64,000 nt of DNA from Candidatus Baltobacteraceae bacterium. GTDB taxonomy: Bacteria; Vulcanimicrobiota; Vulcanimicrobiia; Vulcanimicrobiales; Vulcanimicrobiaceae. The notes beneath the pieces are model-generated. The model worked only from the letters and a program-made list of their open reading frames with translations, was not told the DNA's origin and made no database searches. The stretch is from NCBI GenBank assembly GCA_035502855.1, contig DATJTX010000023.1, positions 59,053 through 123,052 on the forward strand. Direction: 5' to 3'. The position numbers were made by a program, and so were the translations under genes. Positions 59,053 through 64,000 of the stretch are shown in pieces (the first letter of the stretch is position 1; every line of letters begins with the position of its first letter).

Positions 59053-61449
59053 TTGATTTTTCGGCGCACAGAGGCCGATACAGGATACGTGGAGCGAGTG
59101 CGAGTTAGGGCGCGAATACTGAAGGCGTCCCAGTTCCCCATCACGATACTGCACGGCGTAGCGGGCTGCGGCAAGAGTTTTGCGTTGCGCGACGCATTGC
59201 ACGCTGATCCGCGCCCCAACGTCGTTTTCGACGTCGCGCCGGGACAAGCAACGCTCTCACGGTTTGTCGCCGGTTTTGCCGAGGCGCTCACCGCGCACGC
59301 GCCCGGCCTTCGTCTTGCCTTTGCCAGTGCCTACGAGCGCGCGCTTCTCTCGGAGCATCCTGCGACAGCGTTGGCACACTGGTTGCACGAGCACATCAAG
59401 GATCTCGACCTCACGATCGCAGTGGACAATTTACACCACGCCGAAAGCGCGCTCGTGCAGTCTTTTCTTGCGCAGGTCATCGAGCGCGGAGCGCCTCGCT
59501 TACGCTGGATGATCGCGTGCCGGTCGTGCGACCATTTGCCGGTTGCGAATTGGCTGGCGTCCGCGCACGTGGGTCTTCCCGTCGAAGACGACGAGTTGGC
59601 ATTTACGGCCGGCGAGATCGAACAGCTCGCATACGAACGCCAGTTGCCTTTTGGTGCTGCCGAAGCGCTCGACGTTTTATCGCGTACCGACGGATGGGCT
59701 ACGGGCGTTGCGTTTCTTCTCCAAACGAGCGCGGCGCGCAAACCGTACAACGGCCAAGTTCGTGGATTCGAACCCATCATCGAGTATGCGTTGGCGGATT
59801 GCGCGCCTGCCGAATTGCAGCACCTGCTGCCGGCATCGCTACTCCCCGATCTCGCCATCGAGTTGCTCCTGGCGCTCGGCGGCGAGGCGCTCGCGGGTCA
59901 AATCGAGGGCCTGCATTCCCGTGCTCCGTTCCTTTTCGTCGAAACGCCGCCCGCGTTACGCTTCCACGAGCGCTTCCGCGAAGCGTTGCAAGAGCGCAGC
60001 CGGGGAGGCGACGCATCGTTGCATGGACGAGACGAGCAGCGAGTTGTCGAGGCTCTCCTCGCGCAAGGACGACACGTCGACATCTTGAGCCTCCGCCTTC
60101 GCGGCACCGCTTCCGGTCTGTTACAAGTACTCGACGAGCATGGAATCGGACTACTCGAACGCGGCGAACTCGACCTCGTCGAAGCAGGGATCGTACGGCT
60201 CGATAAAGCCGGCATCGCCTTGCCGGCACGTGTGGTCGCGCTACGCGCCATCGTGGAGTCGCGCCTTGGCCGCCATGATACCGCGGAAGCCTGGTTCAAT
60301 CAGGCGATTGCGATGTCCGAAAGCGACGATGCGCGCATGATTGAAATAAAGTATCTCTATGCATGCGATCTATTGCACCGCCGACGCATCGACGGCGTCG
60401 GCCTTCTGCGCAAGCATGTCGATGATCCGGGCATTCCCCCGTCGCTGCGTGCCGGAATACTGTCCGTACTTGCGGAAGCGCTGCAACTCGAGAACCAACC
60501 CGAGGAAGCGCGCCGCGCGCTCGAGGCGGCAATCGAACTCGATCGGACGATCGGCGATTCCGAACTGCACGCGCGCATCTTAACGCGCGCTGCGTACGTA
60601 TTGCATATGCAGCAGGACTATGAGGCCGCGCGCTCCCATGCCTCGGCCGCCGCCTCGATAGCAAGCCAGTCGGCAGCCTACACCGTGGCGGCCGGCGCCT
60701 ATAGCATTTTGTACGTAATTGAATTCAATCTCGGCAACATCGATGCAGCGTTACGGCACATCGAGCAGCTGCTGGAGAATTGTCTCAAGAGCGGCAATAT
60801 CCAGTTTCAATTCTACTGCCTCGCCACCATGTACGAGCTCGAGATCGAACGCAATAACGCCGCCGCCATCGCGCGCATCGGTGAAACGCTCGAAGACTTC
60901 GATCTCTATCTCGGCGCGTTCGCGTCCGAGCAAGCTTTTCTCCCCGGTGATGCCATGCGCTCCGCCGCTCGAGGTGATTTCGAAAGAGCGTACCGGCTCT
61001 TGGAGCCGACCGCCGCGCAGCAAACCACGCCTGGGCGCGTTGCGCTGCGCTGGTCTGAGGTTGCGCTCTATGCTGTCGGCTGCATGCGAATCGACGATGC
61101 CGCACGCGCGATCGATCGAGCCCGATCGGCGCTGCAGACGAGCGACGATTCCCCGGAACGTCGCTCGAGAACGCGGTTGTATCTCGCGCTCGCGCTGGCA
61201 TTCCTTGGTCGGGCCGCTGAAGCGACGGGTCTCTTGCACGCCGTCTCGGCCGAGGCGAACGTCCCTCAGCGCATTCGCGAGATCGGCACAGCCGTAGCCG
61301 TTCTCTGCGACTACGCGCTCGGTGCAGAGAATCACCATGCCGTCGCGGTCGCGTTGGAAGCGCTTCATGCGCGCTCGCTCGGCGGCTTCGCACGCGTTTT
61401 TGAGTCGCTCCCGTCGCGCGTTGCGCTGCAAAACAGTCCTTCCGCATGA
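59053..61449 (+). CDS. MalT-like STAND ATPase with TPR repeats, no DNA-binding domain
   Basis: A 798-residue signal-transduction ATPase. P-loop HGVAGCGKS is at 34-42 and a Walker-B-like IAVDNLHHAE follows. The DGWATGVAFLLQ segment typical of MalT/LuxR-family STAND proteins comes next, and the remaining 450 residues form helical TPR-like repeats (ARAIDRARSAL, LALALAFLGRAAEA). MalT-type regulators end in a LuxR helix-turn-helix; here the protein stops after the TPR region (ALQNSPSA), so it has no visible DNA-binding output. It overlaps an HD-GYP gene by 4 bases. The start is uncertain (TTG 59053 or GTG 59089). Confidence 0.8.
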   Translation: MIFRRTEADTGYVERVRVRARILKASQFPITILHGVAGCGKSFALRDALHADPRPNVVFDVAPGQATLSRFVAGFAEALTAHAPGLRLAFASAYERALLSEHPATALAHWLHEHIKDLDLTIAVDNLHHAESALVQSFLAQVIERGAPRLRWMIACRSCDHLPVANWLASAHVGLPVEDDELAFTAGEIEQLAYERQLPFGAAEALDVLSRTDGWATGVAFLLQTSAARKPYNGQVRGFEPIIEYALADCAPAELQHLLPASLLPDLAIELLLALGGEALAGQIEGLHSRAPFLFVETPPALRFHERFREALQERSRGGDASLHGRDEQRVVEALLAQGRHVDILSLRLRGTASGLLQVLDEHGIGLLERGELDLVEAGIVRLDKAGIALPARVVALRAIVESRLGRHDTAEAWFNQAIAMSESDDARMIEIKYLYACDLLHRRRIDGVGLLRKHVDDPGIPPSLRAGILSVLAEALQLENQPEEARRALEAAIELDRTIGDSELHARILTRAAYVLHMQQDYEAARSHASAAASIASQSAAYTVAAGAYSILYVIEFNLGNIDAALRHIEQLLENCLKSGNIQFQFYCLATMYELEIERNNAAAIARIGETLEDFDLYLGAFASEQAFLPGDAMRSAARGDFERAYRLLEPTAAQQTTPGRVALRWSEVALYAVGCMRIDDAARAIDRARSALQTSDDSPERRSRTRLYLALALAFLGRAAEATGLLHAVSAEANVPQRIREIGTAVAVLCDYALGAENHHAVAVALEALHARSLGGFARVFESLPSRVALQNSPSA

Positions 61450-62393
61450 CGCTCGAGATTGCGCGCCAAGTTCGAATCGTGGGCGCCGACGTCGCGCGCC
61501 TCGTGCTCGCGCGCGACGGCCCCATTGCTCACCGCACCGTTGCGGCCGAGATCGTCGTGGCCGAACTTTGCGAGCGCATTGCTTCCGCAATCGAAGAACA
61601 CGATACGGCATCGCTCGAGACGTGGCTCGACGCAACACTCGAGCGTCACGGTGCGCTCGCCTATCTCCCGAGCATCATTGAAAGCGCGACACTCGTCTTG
61701 ATCGACGTCGGAAGGCGCGAAGGGTGGCTGGAAGATTCCGCGACCCTTCGACCCTTGACCTCCGCGATCGGCAGGGCAATTCATCAGCCGCGCGCCGTGA
61801 CGATCGAGTCTTTCGATGAGTCCTTGGACGATATCGACTTGACCATCAACAATCTCATAGCGCGTTTATACGAGAAGGATCGCCTTACGGCCGAACATTC
61901 ACAGGCGGTCTCACTGTGGTGTGTCCGCCTCGCACGTAAGCTGAAACTCGGCGACGATCTCGCGCTGCTCGTGCAGCGCGGCGGGCTTCTTCACGACATC
62001 GGGAAAATCGCGACGCCGAACGAGGTGTTGAACGCGCCCAGACGGCTGACCGAAGAAGAACGGCGCGTGATCGAACGCCACCCCGTCGAGGGAGCGGAGA
62101 TCGTTATCGACATCCCCTCGCTCGCCCGCTTCATTCCGATGGTGCGCTCGCACCACGAGCGGCTGGACGGTACGGGCTATCCGGATCGGCTCGAGGCATC
62201 CCAGATCCCGATTGAGGTCCGGATCGTGACCGTGGCCGACTGCTTCAATGCAATGATCGGCCGGCGTCCTTATCGTCCGCCGCTCGCCCCGTCCTTCGGG
62301 CTCGAAGAGCTGCGCCGCAACCGTGGCACGCATTTCGATCCCGACGTTGCCGAAGCGATGGTGCAGATCGTGACCGAACACCGTATTGTGTAG
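61446..62393 (+). CDS. HD-GYP domain protein, probable cyclic-di-GMP phosphodiesterase
   Basis: A 315-residue protein with a helical N-terminal domain (about 1-140) and a C-terminal HD-GYP domain. Its conserved elements are EHSQAVSLWCVRLA, LLHDIGKIATP, ERHPVEGAEI, SHHERLDGTGYP and VADCFNAMIGRRPYRPP, which supply the metal ligands and the GYP loop. It should hydrolyse c-di-GMP, opposing the GGDEF enzyme at 11624. Its frame overlaps the MalT-like ATPase by 4 bases, so it is a likely output partner for that sensor. Confidence 0.9.
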   Translation: MTLEIARQVRIVGADVARLVLARDGPIAHRTVAAEIVVAELCERIASAIEEHDTASLETWLDATLERHGALAYLPSIIESATLVLIDVGRREGWLEDSATLRPLTSAIGRAIHQPRAVTIESFDESLDDIDLTINNLIARLYEKDRLTAEHSQAVSLWCVRLARKLKLGDDLALLVQRGGLLHDIGKIATPNEVLNAPRRLTEEERRVIERHPVEGAEIVIDIPSLARFIPMVRSHHERLDGTGYPDRLEASQIPIEVRIVTVADCFNAMIGRRPYRPPLAPSFGLEELRRNRGTHFDPDVAEAMVQIVTEHRIV

Positions 62394-62426
62394 TTTCTGT
62401 AAAGAAGGTCCGGCTTTACGGAAACT
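62392..62426 (+). terminator. Hairpin overlapping the HD-GYP stop codon
   Basis: AGTTTC-T-GTAAAG and CTTTAC-G-GAAACT form a 13-base stem (one T/G pair) around a 9-base loop, beginning inside the stop codon. A second small stem (GGCAAG/CTTGCC, 62434-62451) follows. No long T run, so termination is probable but not certain; it could also be an RNA-stability element. Confidence 0.45.
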
Positions 62427-62493
62427 TTAAAGCGGCAAGGCCGCGCTTGCCCTGATACTTGAGCGGGGTGCGGTCTCTTGCTTGAGGGCCTGT

Positions 62494-63861
62494 ATGCGCG
62501 CTAACGATTTGCTGCACGACGCAAAGAGAATCCTAACCCTATCGCTGCTGGTGGCGCTCGCCGAGTGCTCGGGCGGCGGCGGAATGGTCCCCTCCGCGGA
62601 GCAAGCGGCTGCCGGACAGACCGCCGGCCGCAGTACGCCTCAGAGCCAAACCACCACCATTCTTCCGGCCGGCGCGCGGCCGATTGCCGCCGAGGCAATA
62701 CCGATCGGTGCGGAAGCAATTCCGATCGGCGCAGAGGCAATACCGATCGTCGGCCGCCTCCTCCCGGCAAACTCGACAACCTCGCCGAAGACCACGTCCG
62801 TTTGCACGCTCGTAACGGGATCGGGATCGTGCAATGCGATACGCCGGCTCGACATCGTCCCCGCGTTGAATCTCTTGCCGGCGCTCATCGCCGGCTACCA
62901 GCCGCAGGATCTGTGGGGCGCCTACGATGTTCCCTGGCAAAAAGGCGCGGGCCAGACGATCGGCATCGTCGTTGCGATGAACAACCCAAATGCTGCGTCC
63001 GATCTCGCCGTCTACCGGTCGACCATGGGTCTGCCGCCGTGCACGGTCGCAAGCGGATGCCTCCGATTTGCAGCGCAGAACGGCTCGTCGTCGCTTCCCG
63101 CGGGTGATGAAAATTGGGGACAAGAGATGTCGATCGATCTCGACATGGCATCGGCAATCTGTCCCAATTGCAACCTGCTCGTCGTCGAAGCGAACTCATC
63201 CGACATCGAAAATCTCACGGCCTCCGTTTCGACGGCGATTTCGCTCGGCGCGACGGTCGTCAGCAACAGCTACACGACGCCCGAGACCGCGGCGGTTGCC
63301 GCCGACAATCCGAAGTGGAATCATCCCGGCGTTCCGATCGTAGTGGGCGCGGGCGACAACGGTTACGGCGTCGGCTGGCCGGCGAGTTCGTCGTACGTCA
63401 CCGCCGTAGGCGGAACGACGCTGGTGCCGATTCTCGACGGCATCGCGGTGCTCGAGACGGCTTGGTCGAAGACCGGAAGCGGCTGCAGCGCCTATATCGC
63501 GAAGCCGTCGTGGCAGCATGACGTGCTTTGTCACAAGCGAACGACGAACGACGTCGCGGCTATCGCCAATCCGGTTCCGGGCGTCGCGGTGTACGATACG
63601 TACTTCGCCTCGAGCTCGGATCAGGGTTGGAACGTCTACGGCGGCACCAGCGTGTCAACGCCGATCATTGCCGGGATGTACGCACTCGCCGGCAACGGCA
63701 GCAGCGTCGACAACGCACAGGGCCTCTATGCCAATGCCAAGTCGCTCAACAACATCATCCTCGGTTTGAACGGTCTTTGCCTGACGTATCTATGCACGTC
63801 GGGCTTGGGGTACAGCGGGCCGACGGGGCTGGGGAGCCCGAACGGCGCCGGCGCCTTTTAG
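62494..63861 (+). CDS. Secreted S53 (sedolisin-like) serine-carboxyl peptidase
   Basis: A 455-residue exported protease, starting at ATG 62494 with GAGGG 5 bases upstream. The N terminus is hydrophobic (ILTLSLLVALAECSGGG); the cysteine resembles a lipobox but with Glu before it, so lipidation is doubtful. Residues 66-86 are three copies of AEAIPIG. The sedolisin catalytic set is recognisable: Glu and Asp in GQEMSIDLDMAS, the oxyanion Asp in VGAGDNGYG, and the serine in GGTSVSTPIIAGM. S53 peptidases act at acid pH, pointing to an acidic habitat or secretion into one. No long pro-domain is visible. Confidence 0.85.
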   Translation: MRANDLLHDAKRILTLSLLVALAECSGGGGMVPSAEQAAAGQTAGRSTPQSQTTTILPAGARPIAAEAIPIGAEAIPIGAEAIPIVGRLLPANSTTSPKTTSVCTLVTGSGSCNAIRRLDIVPALNLLPALIAGYQPQDLWGAYDVPWQKGAGQTIGIVVAMNNPNAASDLAVYRSTMGLPPCTVASGCLRFAAQNGSSSLPAGDENWGQEMSIDLDMASAICPNCNLLVVEANSSDIENLTASVSTAISLGATVVSNSYTTPETAAVAADNPKWNHPGVPIVVGAGDNGYGVGWPASSSYVTAVGGTTLVPILDGIAVLETAWSKTGSGCSAYIAKPSWQHDVLCHKRTTNDVAAIANPVPGVAVYDTYFASSSDQGWNVYGGTSVSTPIIAGMYALAGNGSSVDNAQGLYANAKSLNNIILGLNGLCLTYLCTSGLGYSGPTGLGSPNGAGAF

Positions 63862-63898
63862 GGAAGCTCTGAAGAAGTCGCTGTACCGATCGCAAGGA

Positions 63899-63990
63899 GC
63901 ATTTTCCGGTGCGAATCGAGGCGCATCCGAGGGAGCATAGCAACGCGCTCTGTGACCGAGGATGCAACGAAGACCCGCACCGGAAAATGC
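63899..63990. repeat. Long inverted repeat at the right edge
   Basis: GCATTTTCCGGTGCG (63899-63913) is exactly inverted as CGCACCGGAAAATGC (63976-63990), 62 bases apart. Outside the arms, complementarity continues imperfectly (GCAAGGA against CCCTTGC) toward the window end, and inside there is a nested GCATCC/GGATGC pair. This is a long imperfect hairpin, probably a miniature inverted-repeat element or structured RNA, truncated by the window edge. No transposase is seen. Confidence 0.7.
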
Positions 63991-64000
63991 CCTTGCCCGA

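Overview
The window is a 64 kb piece of a GC-rich bacterial chromosome, densely packed and almost entirely chromosomal core and metabolic genes. Frequent TTG/GTG starts with clear Shine-Dalgarno (SD) sequences, an LPS/peptidoglycan-type gene set (glmU, uppS, an ArnT-like glycosyltransferase), a separate-subunit B12 mutase and a MalT-like ATPase paired with an HD-GYP protein suggest a Gram-negative-type lineage such as Eremiobacterota/Vulcanimicrobiota (WPS-2). That placement is inference; no rRNA or other decisive marker is present.

Layout. 1-2129: a GH38 alpha-mannosidase running off the left edge. 2206-4314: a visibly AT-richer cassette with an AvcD-like antiviral cytidine deaminase, a 46-residue protein directly downstream, a terminator hairpin and a 225-base non-coding leader. 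4315-10424: metallo-hydrolase and uvrB (minus) diverging from prs-rplY-pth and a frameshifted acetylglutamate-kinase-like gene (plus). 10428-14729: an M48-like protein without its zinc site, a diguanylate cyclase, a PLP decarboxylase and a small secreted protein. 14719-21463: one long minus-strand run meaB - unknown - icmA - 51-residue protein - icmB - gltX - glmU. 21526-30527: S12 hydrolase, GH125 mannosidase, uppS, a tricorn-type protease, a repeat island and an S9 peptidase.

30732-33634: the glyoxylate shunt (aceA-aceB) behind a near-consensus promoter with a dyad in its spacer. 33640-38218: a basic-tailed DUF6582 protein, a methyltransferase, a LytS/LytTR two-component pair and a glycosyltransferase. 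38310-51445: a minus-strand run for reductive pyrimidine catabolism (PreTA, dihydropyrimidinase, beta-ureidopropionase, NCS1 importer, beta-alanine-type aminotransferase, malonate-semialdehyde dehydrogenase), plus an APC permease and Tag, with paralogous esterases at both ends. Uracil would become acetyl-CoA, which aceAB could assimilate. 51468-56230: ornithine aminotransferase, acyl-CoA synthetase, ECF sigma/anti-sigma pair and vapBC. 56268-57615: infC-rpmI-rplT with a structured leader. 57650-64000: SoxR and its divergent target, a MalT-like/HD-GYP pair, an S53 peptidase and a long inverted repeat cut by the right edge.

No tRNA, rRNA, CRISPR array, transposase or prophage was found. The most interesting points are the deaminase cassette with its small partner and leader, the isobutyryl-type specificity residues in the B12 mutase, the zinc-less M48 protein, the uppS/tricorn dyad, the structured infC leader with an apparent AUA start, the SoxR-box promoter of an apparently leaderless gene, and a family of GTCATCCTGAG repeats that supply stop codons to neighbouring genes.
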